From: Albugo candida
Taxonomy: Eukaryota > Oomycota > Peronosporomycetes > Albuginales
Length of the DNA: 64,000 nt
Assembly: GCA_040437565.1 (NCBI GenBank)
Contig: JBDOQK010000021.1
Coordinates: 434,001-498,000 of the forward strand
Direction of reading: 5' to 3'
A program made the translations under genes and the position numbers. Shown here in pieces: positions 23,768 to 35,195 of the stretch. How positions within the stretch are numbered: the first letter of the stretch is position 1; the number at the start of each line of letters is the position of its first letter. The notes beneath the pieces were generated by a model. The model saw only the letters and a program-made list of their open reading frames with translations. It was not told where the DNA came from and ran no database searches.

Positions 23768-24142
23768 ATACCCAGCTCAGTCGGTTAAGCACTTGAGCGC
23801 ACGGAACCCTGCCGGAGGTCGTTGATTGGATCCCCGGCAGTGTGGGCAGCGGTTTGAGCCCACCCAAGCAATAAGCTTAGAAAATATCTGCCTCCCTAGG
23901 TTTGAAGTCAGACTTAAGTGATATTCATACGGTCAGGGGCTCATGATAGGATAAGGAAGGTAGTTAAAGAACCAGATAAANNNNNNNNNNNNNNNNNNNN
24001 NNNNNNNNNNNNNNNNNNNNNNNNNNNNNNNNNNNNNNNNNNNNNNNNNNNNNNNNNNNNNNNNNNNNNNNNNNNNNNNNTGATAGGATAAGGAAGGTAG
24101 TTAAAGAACCAGATAAACAGTGTAATGAAATCCTTGACAAAG
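23764..24142 (+). mobile_element. tRNA-derived SINE, plus-strand copy
   Basis: Third copy of the SINE family, here on the plus strand with its head at 23764 and tail (CCTTGACAAAG) near 24142. It carries an N run at 23981-24080. With the copy at 21931-22172 it forms an inverted pair around 22.2-23.8 kb. Confidence 0.85.
23981..24080. other. Assembly gap (100 N) with repeated flank, inside SINE
   Basis: Exactly 100 N. Bases 23944-23980 recur as 24081-24117. Confidence 0.95.
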
Positions 24143-24189
24143 TATAAAGTTGGTGTGTGAGTAACAAAGATTCCCGAATGTTTTCTTCA

Positions 24190-27100
24190 CCAGATATTTC
24201 ATGCATACCCTTTGGGATCACGCAAGTGTCTTTTCCTGTCAATACGCGTTAGTATTAGATTCTTATTTGTTATGGATTTTGGGCAGGGTTAAGCGCATGT
24301 TCGGAAGCTTATGTGCCAATGTCTGTAGCTGTTATAGAGTTCATCCCAGCGCAGCTTTACAAACTCTGTACTCTGCATTTAAATCATTTGATATCAATGT
24401 CAGTGACTTTGGTGAAGTGTTATATTTTGCGCCCAAAGAATAATCTTACAGCCTTTATGCAGATTACTGTCATACCTTCGGCTAGCGGATGCTACCAGAC
24501 ACCACATAATTCTGTTTGTGATCCACAAGCAAGCAACGAAAAAAAACACCATGCTCCTACACGTTTGTTATCAAAAAAATTGAAAGGACTAGTAGCATTT
24601 TCCTTAGATTCTTGAGAGCTACACTAACCTCATGCTTCATCCATTAGGAGCGCCCGTTGTAAATCTCGAAATCTTTTTAATACGAAGCGAACGCTCAAAC
24701 ATGGGGACCTTAGATTGCTTGCAATGAACTCGTTTACGTCCTTAAACTAATACAGGAATGATTTAGATTACCCCACATTGTATGCGCGTTGCCTTTTTTT
24801 ATAGCGAGCATAGTGAATGTGAAGCGCTGTTGCAAGAGCTGTTTCACTGAAAATAGCACTTGCTTTACTGCATGTCGCATTCATTTGATTCTCCCATAGT
24901 AGCCATGAGTAAATTGTCTCAGTCCTTGTGGCCAGTTTCCAGCAAGACAATGAGAAATGCACACAGTGCAGAAAAAATTCTTCCTGCAAACCATCTGCTT
25001 CATTGAAGTATAAACGTTTTGTATGCTGTAAGGCAATGATTCCGTGCAGTCTAACATTTCAACGCGTCAAAGCAATTAAAATGCGATTTCCGCACACGCC
25101 GTAAATTCTTTTTCTCATAGAGTAACATCTTTATATTGCCCTCTCAACAAACAGTTGTTGGCCTGTCGCCGGTCAGTACCAAAGACAATAGTAGGTCCAG
25201 CTCGACAAATTCCTTATATCCTCATTGCGACCACACAATCAAACTGTCCTGATTGTCAATGTGTCACAAATTAATTTGGACCACCAGCGACTAATGGTAT
25301 ACAGATGCGGCAAGCTTTTCTGCGGATGCTGAAGTCCACAGATTTTAATGCGACGTTTTAAATAAAGGTATTGCCGCGTTTTGAGAAAAAACTTGAACTG
25401 ATTACGGTGGTCGTAATCAGTTCAAGACTTCAGTAGGCTACCCAAATCCGCAGCGAGGTTTGGCGTAATGATTGTAAAAGTAAGCGCTGTAGCCACAGGT
25501 GTCAGTCCTGAAAATTTCACCTGGCCACGTGTTGTTCGTGTAAATTAGCTATCAAAGTTTAAATCCGTCACTTCGACGGAATATGTAGCACGTGTATCCG
25601 TCGTAGCAAGCGCCAATCTCAGCTCCTCAATATTTTCACACGAGAATATGTTTCACGGGAGATCGATTTCCAACGTAGTATAATTCTTGTGATTTTTCTC
25701 GGAAAACTTTAACAAGTGACGCAACCGTGAAATCAGTGATTCACTTTAGTTGCATCCGCATACTTTCCCCGTCTGGAGCGAGAAATCAATCTCGCACTGC
25801 TATATATCATGGAGCTTCGCTTCCGTAGCTTTCAAGTGATGACCCGGCTCCCTGTCAAGAGTCCTCTGGGATGCGGCGTGTACAGCATCACCTACATTCA
25901 ATGCGCCTGCTTTCTTGTCCTTGCTTGGAAAGTCACGCTTATGTGCCATTCTTCTCACAGTAAAGAAAAGAACTAGAGTTCTTGTTCTCTCGTCATGTTC
26001 CATGTAGACGGTATTTAACTCCCTTTACCTTGATAGCAGCTAGTGGCGACGTGGGCTTAAGGTAACATTCCGGAGATTTCACCAGGGGAAGAGCAAAACT
26101 TTCTGACTTGTCTAACAGTCGTCCCGCTGCTGTTTTGATTTAATCACGCCAGGAGAACTCCATGGAGTGAATTATTATGGGTAAGCATAGTTGACGATGT
26201 TATATTTTTGATCCGTTGCACCACCACCAGAGTAAACACGCTCAAAAAATCGTCATGTGAGCATTCATCAGACTGAATCACTGTTTTCGAGGTAACGAGC
26301 AATTAAGTCTTGGACTTCGATATCTTGAGCAGGAGTACACAATCATCCGTTATATGCATGCCATACTCAAGGGTTTCACGGCGTGACAGATGACCACCTG
26401 ACTGTAAAAGTGTTGACCTGCCTTGACGGTCAAGTATCGACAAACATAACGGTACCATACCATGTGCATTCGCTGAGTTCCTCCAGATTCAAAATTGGCG
26501 AAAAAATCACTTACTTGACGCTAATGTAAACTTGTTTTTCTTTGACGCTCTCAATGGGAGCTTCGAGTCTCTGATTTGTAGTACCCTTGGCTCAGCGAGG
26601 CACAATTCCGCTTGTGCTGGTCTGTCTGAAGTTTTTGTGGCAGCAACGGGAGCATGAATGGCCCTCGCTCGCTGCTATTGTCCGTCGTTACCTATGTCTT
26701 GCTCCATTCTGTTGCACTGCAATTGGCACTTATTCGTCATTAAGAGACGACAGCGTCGTATCCGACTGATTCCGGTTCGTTTCTCCAGATAAGTGCATGA
26801 GGTGCCGCTACCGGCAGACAAGGACGAAACTTGGCCATCTTCGACTCATCGAGCTTTTACTCTGTTAAAGCGAGCTCCAATGTCACAATCCATCTTCGTC
26901 ATCAATTCCAGCAACTTGATCAAACGAGTTTGGGCTCATAATATTTCAATTGATCGAGGATGTCAGCATTTGCGCACTACCCGCGCCGGTATTACATCGC
27001 TAAGTGGGATTCCCGCTGTTTCGAAAGCTTATGAAAATTATATCGTCTCTAAAACATGTCTTCTTGACCGCAGAATGACGTTATGTGAACAGTGTTGGGC

Positions 27101-27287
27101 GTCAGTGAAAGTTTCTCCAGTGCACTCAACAATTTCCTGGTTAAGACCAAACGTGTCAAAGCTTCACCAATATCAAGTGTCGATAATATAAGAGCAGTAA
27201 TTTTTTTCTTTTTTTCTGTAAGTCACACTTCAGACTAGCAAGCGGCACTATGTATATTGATACTATCCAAACAGGCTCTTTCTATTC
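24190..27287 (-). mobile_element. Decayed retroelement-like block, first copy (A1)
   Basis: This 3.1-kb block is a diverged direct repeat of 44245-47836. On the minus strand near 25930-25975 it keeps traces of a gag-type zinc knuckle, better preserved in the other copy (C-x3-G-H-x4-C). No long frame survives. It reads as an old, heavily broken LTR-retroelement-like fossil; the exact family is uncertain. Confidence 0.5.
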
Positions 27288-28176
27288 GGTAGTAGCCTCG
27301 ATACACACGTGAAAACGCATCCATCTGGCAACTTGATCGAGTGATTTACGAATGTTACCCCATGCGATCTTGATTTTTTACTTCCGTACCACTGTTTTGA
27401 AAGCCAGATCTCTGCTTTCATCTCTTAATTGAACTCGAAGAACTGCTGGGATTTTGATGCAGCGGTTCAGAATTTAATATGCTTTTCGACAGCCGTCCAC
27501 ATCATTTTATTATAATATTACTGATATGTGGGAACGCCAATTAAAGAATGCGCTGGAAATGATCGTTCTAGTTGATCTAATCTATCCAGACATCCAATGC
27601 TTAGGCTTACGCGATCTTGTTGCATTTGTCATCACACAATATTGTTCTCAGACACAATTCGACTTTTTATTCTACTTCTTGATTGCGTGACACAATCACT
27701 ATCATGGAAATAATACATGCTTTGAAAACGATCAAATTGTTTGCACATGATCCTTCGATTCAGCAGGATAATTTGAGTAGTACTCTCAATAAAGACTTCT
27801 CTGCGCATGTGATATGACTTCTGCATATTCTTCGATTGAAACCTATTGAGAAGCATCCATAAGCTATAAAATTGCGTCGCATGGGGTACCAGATACATGC
27901 AACAGTGCAGCTCGTGAGAATATTTCAGCATTCCGTATGGCAATACATCTATATAAGTAATTCGAGAAAAATGTGAAGCTGGATATGACAGATTTCGTTA
28001 GAATATTTTTTCACTTTTTCACTTTAATTTCGCAAAGTTCAATAAGACAGATTTGACAATGACTTTACTTTCTGCCATCGTAGTAGATGAAACTATATTT
28101 GCAATAAGGAAAGCTAAACGTTTTGGATTTAATCCTTAGATAATGGACTGCATATCCGAATTTTCAATACGTTTCA
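27288..28176. other. Downstream flank of the CCG gene; no gene seen
   Basis: The second copy of the surrounding block lacks this segment. One minus frame of 103 codons (27632-27943) has no recognisable features. Confidence 0.4.
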
Positions 28177-29961
28177 TTAATCTACATCTATAGTATCATG
28201 ACCAGACGTGTCCACTTTGCGCTTTGCCGTGCCTTCAATAGTACCAAACGAAGAATCTACATCTTGGGCTAGTGTCTGCCGAAACTTATGATTGTATGGC
28301 GTTTGCGGCCCGGCTTTCATCTTGGCGTTGCAAGGCGGACAATCTGGAAATTTCATCTGATATTCTACCATCCATACGTACTGCCTCGTCACGGAAAGAA
28401 CAACAACATTCCTCATGCGTGTGAGACATTTGAAGCAAAGTCTCATGTCATTCTTATTTTTCGTGTCTTCGTCTATCCATTTGTATAAAGCCATCTTTGC
28501 TTCAACAGGGCTGCTCTCGCTATAATCGCTGGATGATGTACTCGTCAATTCTTCATTTGCACGCAAATTCAAATCGTTGTCGATCATGATGCGGTCTAAT
28601 TCATAAAGGCATACTATATCTGGCATAAGGTCCGCTTCTCTGCATCGATTCTTTCGAAATAAATGGAACTTCAGGTCAAAGGAGCCGTTTGCGTCTCCAA
28701 ATAATGAGACTAAGAATGCAATAGATGAAAGTTTGTGGGTTGAAAATCCCGAAAATAAGTCGCGGCATTTGGATTCTTCGTCGGGTGTATGTTGTATCAG
28801 AAAACACTTGCCTTGATGATTCGACACACGATTGCCCTTCTTTGTGCTTTCGTTCCCAAACATTATCGCAAAAATATCATGCTTAGGTGTCAAGGTGTCC
28901 ACATGGTCGGAACCCAACATGCAGTGATCACTAGGCCGAACGCTTCCACATCCTTCTATGTAATGCGGCACAGTGGGTTCGAAGTTTTCGGCGAAAAGAT
29001 AAACCAGGAATTTGCCATATTCAGGTTTTCCGAATATTTGGATTTGATCGAGTACAACCATTCCTCCAAATTGTTTCCGTAAGCAGCTCCAGCAATTAAA
29101 ATTATCAAAATGCGGACTGGTTGTTGAAATACAATAGGACTGACGCAAAATGTTACGAAGAAGGAGCTCGGAGCTTACAGCATAATCGGAACGGCGCAGG
29201 GATGAAGGCCAAATCTTATATTCACCACCAACCGTATCCATGTGAGGAAGTATGTCAAGGTTATCTTGCTGGAATGTTCTCGGTGCTATCCTCTGTCGGA
29301 AAATCTTGCAAAGAATTTCTGATAACTGAATGGTTTCTCCTCTGCACAGTTCAAATCTGTGGCACGATTCGACAAAATTGTCAGTATCCGATGTGTATAT
29401 TACATACATCTGACCCATTCTCTTATTGAAAATAGAGTACTTTTCCATGCTGCCATTATCACTGTTCACTTTGAAACATGCTTCACAAAAAAAAGAATAA
29501 AATATGTTGGACCTGTAAAGGCATATCGGTTTGAAATCCTGTGTTATTAGCATTGAACTTGTCGGCATTATTGGGAGAGGGGTCCTTGTCTTTCCCAGAG
29601 AAGCGATCGGGTGTGATGGTAGCTGCTTCACATTATTAGGCGCAAATGTTGATTGCTCCCAAACGTTGCTTCGCAAAACGACTGGGATGGAATTGAATCC
29701 TCGGCATCGCTCCATAGTGGAGCATGTGATCAGGTTAGTTTTGATATAATCTATCAATCCCAGTACCATGAAGCTTGTGCATTTATTTTCTCCTGCGCCG
29801 ACTACTTCGACTTGAAGTGCTCCCGCGTGTCTTAATAAGCATTCCTGACAGTTATCTAAGTTTTCTGTCTGCGCGGTGATTATCATCGATCCAAATGGAG
29901 CAGCGTAAAATCCACAAAAGCGATAGAGTATGGCTATGCAAGTGATCCTACTAGACCTCAT
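28177..29961 (-). CDS. Secreted CCG-class effector candidate with four cysteine modules
   Basis: An intact 594-residue frame. Residues 1-30 form a signal peptide (TCIAILYRFCGFYAAPFGS region). Directly after it C38-x2-C41-x5-G47 is the CCG signature reported for Albugo candidate effectors. I see the same module four times: C38/C41...C80/C86, C159/C162...C200/C206, C290/C293...C338/C347 and C509/C512...C541/C544. Each starts with C-x2-C followed by Leu or Phe, runs through hydrophobic strand-like stretches, and ends in a second cysteine pair. The third (C290-x2-C-x5-G) also fits the CCG pattern. Modules 1 and 2 share C-x5-C-R-G at their ends; modules 2 and 4 share F-R-Q downstream. A Ser-rich linker lies at 472-485 and the tail is acidic. 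The start at 29961 is supported by the signal peptide and an initiator-like sequence 13 bases upstream. A relic of the same family lies at 10285-10680. The protein probably acts on the plant outside or inside host cells; its target is unknown. Cysteines could form disulphides or bind zinc. Confidence 0.85.
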   Translation of the reverse strand: MRSSRITCIAILYRFCGFYAAPFGSMIITAQTENLDNCQECLLRHAGALQVEVVGAGENKCTSFMVLGLIDYIKTNLITCSTMERCRGFNSIPVVLRSNVWEQSTFAPNNVKQLPSHPIASLGKTRTPLPIMPTSSMLITQDFKPICLYRSNIFYSFFCEACFKVNSDNGSMEKYSIFNKRMGQMYVIYTSDTDNFVESCHRFELCRGETIQLSEILCKIFRQRIAPRTFQQDNLDILPHMDTVGGEYKIWPSSLRRSDYAVSSELLLRNILRQSYCISTTSPHFDNFNCWSCLRKQFGGMVVLDQIQIFGKPEYGKFLVYLFAENFEPTVPHYIEGCGSVRPSDHCMLGSDHVDTLTPKHDIFAIMFGNESTKKGNRVSNHQGKCFLIQHTPDEESKCRDLFSGFSTHKLSSIAFLVSLFGDANGSFDLKFHLFRKNRCREADLMPDIVCLYELDRIMIDNDLNLRANEELTSTSSSDYSESSPVEAKMALYKWIDEDTKNKNDMRLCFKCLTRMRNVVVLSVTRQYVWMVEYQMKFPDCPPCNAKMKAGPQTPYNHKFRQTLAQDVDSSFGTIEGTAKRKVDTSGHDTIDVD

Positions 29962-29973
29962 TATTGCAATTTT

Positions 29974-29992
29974 GATTATGACAAAATGACTC
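29974..29992 (-). promoter_or_regulatory. Oomycete initiator-like core promoter of the CCG gene
   Basis: On the minus strand GAGTCATTTTGTCATAATC closely fits the oomycete initiator consensus (YTCANTYYNCAWTTT type). It lies 12 bases before the ATG, which would give a very short leader, common in these organisms. Confidence 0.45.
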
Positions 29993-32039
29993 TGATGCCA
30001 GCAAATGGTGCCTGCAAATGCATAATACAGTAAACAATAGAATGCATTGTGAAAGGTTCATACTATTACATAGCGTTCGTCACTCCAGAAGCTGATCAGA
30101 TGTAGTAATCACCAGTGTCATTATTATGATTCCTGGTAATGCACGTTTCGAATATCTCATAATCCTAAAAATAGAAGAAACGGCGGTATCGAAGATGTGT
30201 TGAGATGAGCGGTGACTTCATTTTTTTTGTTCGACCTTATGTGAGACAGGGTAATTTTTACGGGGTTTCTCGCAGACACTTTGTGTCTGATCGCTGGTTT
30301 AGGTTTGTATAAACGGGTCAATGTGCCAGCGTTGGCCCGTTGGTTCGAATCTAACAGACTGTTATGTTGGTTAAATAGTTGTAGTGGGTGCGAATCGCAG
30401 TCACAAGGTGTCGAGGTCAGGCAATGAAATGTCATGGGGTGTAAGCTCAGCATGAAATGTGCATCCAGCTTCTTGCTTTTCTTCAGCAGAGTAGAAATCT
30501 CTCTCGAAACGTACTATTGCTGCTTCATTCTATCATGTTGCAAAGAACTTCTTGTCGAAATGGGATGTTGGTCTTGATGAACATTGTGCGTTGCATTATA
30601 GGTACGCTTTGTAGACTTTTGAATTTTGATCGCGAAGTAGTCTGGCAAGAAGTAATTTACACATCAAAATCGGGCTAAGAGTGCCACAGGACGGGTGTTG
30701 CGCGGACCAATAACAAAAGCGAAAACACTGTCCCTATTGATCGCATGATCACCACACTTCATTTGTCCCAGCGACAATTTCTGTTTGCAGAAATGGAAGC
30801 TGCAAAGGTAAGAGTATCTAGTCGCGGCGCAGTACAAAATATCACGATTTGCTCCATTTACATGAGCCCTGACCAATTAGGTGAATTTTTGCTCCAAGGA
30901 AAGAGTAATCATTTGAAGCGTCTCTTGCCGGTCGAAAGAGGTCCGAGACAAGTATTTGTCAGCGCTTGCAATCAACCCATACTCTGGTGGACCCTAAGTT
31001 ATGCATGAGAATCTTCGTGTCGTAGATGTCTCATGAGGGATCAACTTAACCAAGTTAATTTTAGTAGCCCTATGAGAGTCAGCGACGTGGAAGGTATGTG
31101 TCTCTGGTTTTTCATATAGTAACATCGTGAGCATTTAGTGTAGCTTGTGAATCGAACCTCACTTAATGTAGTGCATGATCAATGGTGAAGCGTTCGGAGA
31201 GCAATCATTCCAATTTGTGATAGTAGCTATTGGCGTGTGAACCCAGCAGATTTTTCATCTACTTNNNNNNNNNNNNNNNNNNNNNNNNNNNNNNNNNNNN
31301 NNNNNNNNNNNNNNNNNNNNNNNNNNNNNNNNNNNNNNNNNNNNNNNNNNNNNNNNNNNNNNNNGAGCAATCATTCCAATTTGTGATAGTAGCTATTGGC
31401 GTGTGAACCCAGCAGATTTTTCATCTACTTATATTTTCTGAAGCCTAGCTCACTTGAATCGTGTCTGGACTTTGCTGCCATGTGTTAAATCACATTATGC
31501 TGGTCCTTTTCTTCGTGTAATTCAATCTTTCTTTAATAAAAAAATGATATTCAAGTAGAAGTCAGAAAATGAGTAAAGCTTAATCTTGCCTTTTCACGTG
31601 CAGTCGTATTGTACACCCTTCAGGTGAATGCGTTGTGTCAGTTTACTCTAACAATGCGCTTCATGCTTCAAATATCACAAACTTTCGTGTTATACGACTC
31701 CAACTCTCTACTATCAACGTACTGTACCGAAAAAAAGAAATGCTTCTGATACTCTTCATCATTCATGGTATAACCTGGATGGCTTGTGTGATGTGACATG
31801 TAGAATAATAGAGACTACAAGCCAAACAATTATAAGAAATAGCTGCGTCATAATGTGTAACAGTTCGTCTTCGCAAGCGCATGTATTCCAAAAGTAATTG
31901 ATCATTAGCAATCAATGCCTCAAAAATGATTCGTGACGTCGTTGGCAAACACGATTTTACGCTCCAAGGAAAATACATACCAAAAACGAAACAAACATGT
32001 CACTGATATGCTGACAGTTCAGTCACTCAGAAGGCTGCA
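29993..32039. other. Upstream flank of the CCG gene; no gene seen
   Basis: Together with 27288-28176 and the gene this makes up the ~4.75 kb that is absent from the second copy of the block. Short frames only (for example 30157-30453 minus, 30745-31008 plus). A B-box-like GGTTCGAATC at 30341-30350 lacks a convincing tRNA fold around it. An N run with a 66-bp repeated flank is included. Confidence 0.4.
31265..31364. other. Assembly gap (100 N) with repeated flank
   Basis: Exactly 100 N. Bases 31199-31264 recur as 31365-31430. Confidence 0.95.
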
Positions 32040-33235
32040 AGCAGCGGGGTCGAAATTATTTGTCCGTTGATTATTTGAGGAATGGACTCACGTGATCTAA
32101 ATACACCTACAAAGGAATATTACGAATTACTTCATCAGCCAGCAATTATCATTCATAGATTCCTAATGAAGCTTCGTACGTGACAATGTAAGGGTACAGC
32201 ACGGCAGCGAGTGGCCATTGACACCTTATCGTGATATTTTCAAACAGCATGTGTGTAAAAGCGCCAAAGACCGGACCGCACTGTCTGTACGTTGGAACAA
32301 GCGCGACACACATGTAAAGCAAATACGTGTACTGTACGAAGCCGTCCCGTGACAAGGCAGCTGCGGGGAAAATAAGCAGCGATCATACCTCCTAGTTGAG
32401 AAGCACCTTCAAGACAAAAAGCGTCAAGGAGATAGGTTGACCAGAGAGAACATCATACCTACCACACGTGGCACCTACCGATTAAATGACTTGGTGGGGA
32501 ATTGTGACTGTGAATCTGTTTGCTTCATTTCGAGTGGATCTGTGATGAGTTACAGCATGGCTGTAAGTATCTTATTCCTAAGGCGTGTTCTACAATCTGG
32601 TTATAAGTTCGCACTGATCGCCAAATCCCAAGGCATTCACCTAGAATAGGGATCTCAAAGGGATGTGAAAGCTTAAAATTAATACCCGAGGTAGATTCTT
32701 CATCTAGCGATAAGGAAGTGTTCTCTCTTTGACAAATCAATGTCATGTCCTATCAGTGTACATATTTTACAACCAGATAGTCATCATATGGCTTTATCAC
32801 TCGCGAAACATCACATAAGGCACGAACGTGATGCAAAAACCACGATGCTGATTTGTATCTGTATGAGAGCCGTATGTTTTTTTAAGTCGTGCGTTAAGTA
32901 ATACAAAGTAATAATCATAAATCAAATTGTACCCGATCAAGTAGCCGTAACATTTGGCTGATGCACTGAAATTATGCCAACTTGAGCGACCGTAAAGCCT
33001 TTGGTGTATATACTGTTGACATGTCAGTTCTCTCTGATGCGCCACGATTCACATTTTCCATAGGACACTGGTGATTAAAAATAACTGAATATTACTTCCG
33101 TCCATTGCTTCGAATCTGCAGCGAAGCAATCAATCCATGGAAGTCCATGATATTCTCTGAGTCATAACATTACGTAAACGCGGTAAGTGTCTCTAGAATT
33201 AGTCGAGATAATTCGCTTTCTGTTTAGGGAATTGT
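32040..33235. repeat. Continuation of the duplicated block (B1)
   Basis: Diverged direct repeat of 47837-48945. In the second copy this follows directly on block A; here it is separated from it by the CCG-gene segment. On the minus strand a short protein-like phrase (ERTDMSTVYT...CISQMLRLL) is conserved in both copies with few changes, so the block once coded for something. Confidence 0.65.
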
Positions 33236-33249
33236 TATGCAGTCCAAAA

Positions 33250-33514
33250 CACCTATAACTTGTAACTTTTGCGAGCCTTACAAAATTTACTAGACTTCAC
33301 GCGTGTTTCATCGCAGAACAAAAATAGCGATTTTATCTGATAGATACAGCCTATACCTTCAAACAAAAGGCTTAGAGTTTTAATTGGATGATTTTGGGTT
33401 GAATTATAAGGCTCTAAAAGTTGACTTGTTTCCAGAATTTTACTAGTATTTTCCTATCAATGCGCAGAATTTTGCCGCCATCAGTGGGCAACTTAGTGTT
33501 TAGGGTTTAAGAGC
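33250..33514 (-). repeat. ~260-bp repeat with telomere-like motif, right (inverted) copy
   Basis: Reverse complement of 93-353 at about 80% identity by eye, ending at its right side with TTTAGGGTTTAAG. Confidence 0.7.
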
Positions 33515-33538
33515 AAGTGTAATCGCTCTATCAGTATA

Positions 33539-35195
33539 TATTATACTTACAACTCCGTCCAGAAGCTGCTAAAGCATTGCTGTCTGTGAGAACTAAGTCT
33601 AACACTCGTCGATGTGATCGGTACTTTTCCATACCATATTCAGCGGATTTTCCGGTTAGATCGTTCCGATACACATACAAAGATGTGTAAGAACGAAGTA
33701 CTTTGTAGCATGACGACAGATTGTTGCTAGTGAAACTGAGGCAAGTGCTTTCGGAACTGTCGCGACCAATCCTTTCCATGTGAAATCGCAATTATTTCCT
33801 TGCGCATCGTTTTGCTTCACCCCAAAAGTTTTCTATAAAATTAAATTCGCAATAAGATTTGGGGTAAAATATGATGAGATGGCCTGCCGCGGTGATTGTC
33901 TCTTCCAACAAACCTTNNNNNNNNNNNNNNNNNNNNNNNNNNNNNNNNNNNNNNNNNNNNNNNNNNNNNNNNNNNNNNNNNNNNNNNNNNNNNNNNNNNN
34001 NNNNNNNNNNNNNNNNAGGCAAGTGCTTTCGGAACTGTCGCGACCAATCCTTTCCATGTGAAATCGCAATTATTTCCTTGCGCATCGTTTTGCTTCACCC
34101 CAAAAGTTTTCTATAAAATTAAATTCGCAATAAGATTTGGGGTAAAATATGATGAGATGGCCTGCCGCGGTGATTGTCTCTTCCAACAAACCTTTTTGAG
34201 CTTTAAATCTGGCTAGTTCTGAATAACAGTGCGGCCGCAGCAGCTACCTGTGTCACCACATTTACCCCGGCAATTTACGCGAAGGTTTGTCGTCCAGAGG
34301 TTTCGTTCCTGCAGGACGATCTTTATGCCCTTTAGTTGTCCGGCCAGAGGATGATCTGAAGGGAATACCATGGATTGCGATGTGCCATCTCCAAACATTC
34401 CATTCCGCATCACCGGTTGCATTCGTCTCGGTCCAAGATTCATCCGTTGAGATACGAGAGCATGTTCAGCAAATGCTGCGTGGCTAGTAGCATTGTCTAA
34501 AGCGAAGAGAGCTTTTGCAATGGTAAACTGAGCAGGGTAAACTGAGCATCGAGAATGGGAGTTGCAGCATCCCGGACTTGCTTATTAAGTTCTTTCGTAG
34601 TCCAACAACACCATCATAATTCTTGCCGGGATATGTGATTATGCAGGTCTCTTCTGGAAGATTGCTGTGTTGAAGCTTCTTTTCTTTGCTCAAAGCTAGT
34701 CGACCCCATTGAATAAGGAAGAAAATGCTAACTCTTGATCAAAGTAACGATTGAAAAACTCTTAAATAATAGACTTACCAGCATCAGTCAGGAAAGCGCT
34801 GATATGTATCGATCTCCCAGCCCCCTTCTTCCACAGTGTCTTTTTGCCATCAGGAAGCCATAGCTTATTCGGGCTATCATGCGTCACGAGAATTATGGCA
34901 TCACTGGCAGGCCAAATGTCCGATTTCATTTCCGGCCCCGAAACTTCCGGCATGAATGGCTCATAGCTTTTCATTCGTTTCAGAAAGTGAGTACGATATG
35001 CCACGACATCTGCTCGTTCACGGCCAACAAAGTCCATACCTTTCTTCACCTCTAAAAGCGTAGGCCAAGTAAATTCATCCAGCGAGTTGCAGTGCTCGGC
35101 TGGATAGATGCGGCGGGATCAATTTTTGGAAGTATTTGCTCGTTGACATGCTTGATAAAATGCGTTGGCACTCTGCAGAATTCATTGTTTGGGTG
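33539..35195 (-). pseudogene. Decayed DDE transposase, fungal/oomycete type
   Basis: Minus-strand pieces in several frames add up to one transposase. In order they show a helix-turn-helix-like part ending TATRWMNLLGLRF and ERADVVAYRTHFLKRM (35249-34960), THDSPNKLW and KKGAGRSIHISAF (34880-34790), LDNATSHAAFAEHALV with the second acidic residue (about 34455-34500), SMVFPSDHPLAGQ-KGIK and LQERNLW (about 34290-34380), and [13 protein letters not shown] with the catalytic Glu (about 34090-34130, repeated at 33810-33850 because of the gap artefact). The order matches a DDE family common in fungi and related to IS630/Tc1 by its ENFW motif. The first acidic position reads HDS. The N-terminal end stops where the plus-strand LINE begins near 35196. 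Frameshifts separate the pieces, so it is inactive. Confidence 0.7.
33917..34016. other. Assembly gap (100 N) with repeated flank, inside transposase
   Basis: Exactly 100 N. Bases 33739-33916 recur as 34017-34194. Confidence 0.95.

Noticed and set aside
28789-29749. Several plus-strand frames across 28.3-29.8 kb
   Set aside because: They are antisense to the intact CCG gene.
30270-30380. Possible tRNA gene around GGTTCGAATC
   Set aside because: The T-loop and stem are fine, but no D-arm, anticodon arm or full acceptor stem forms at the right distance.
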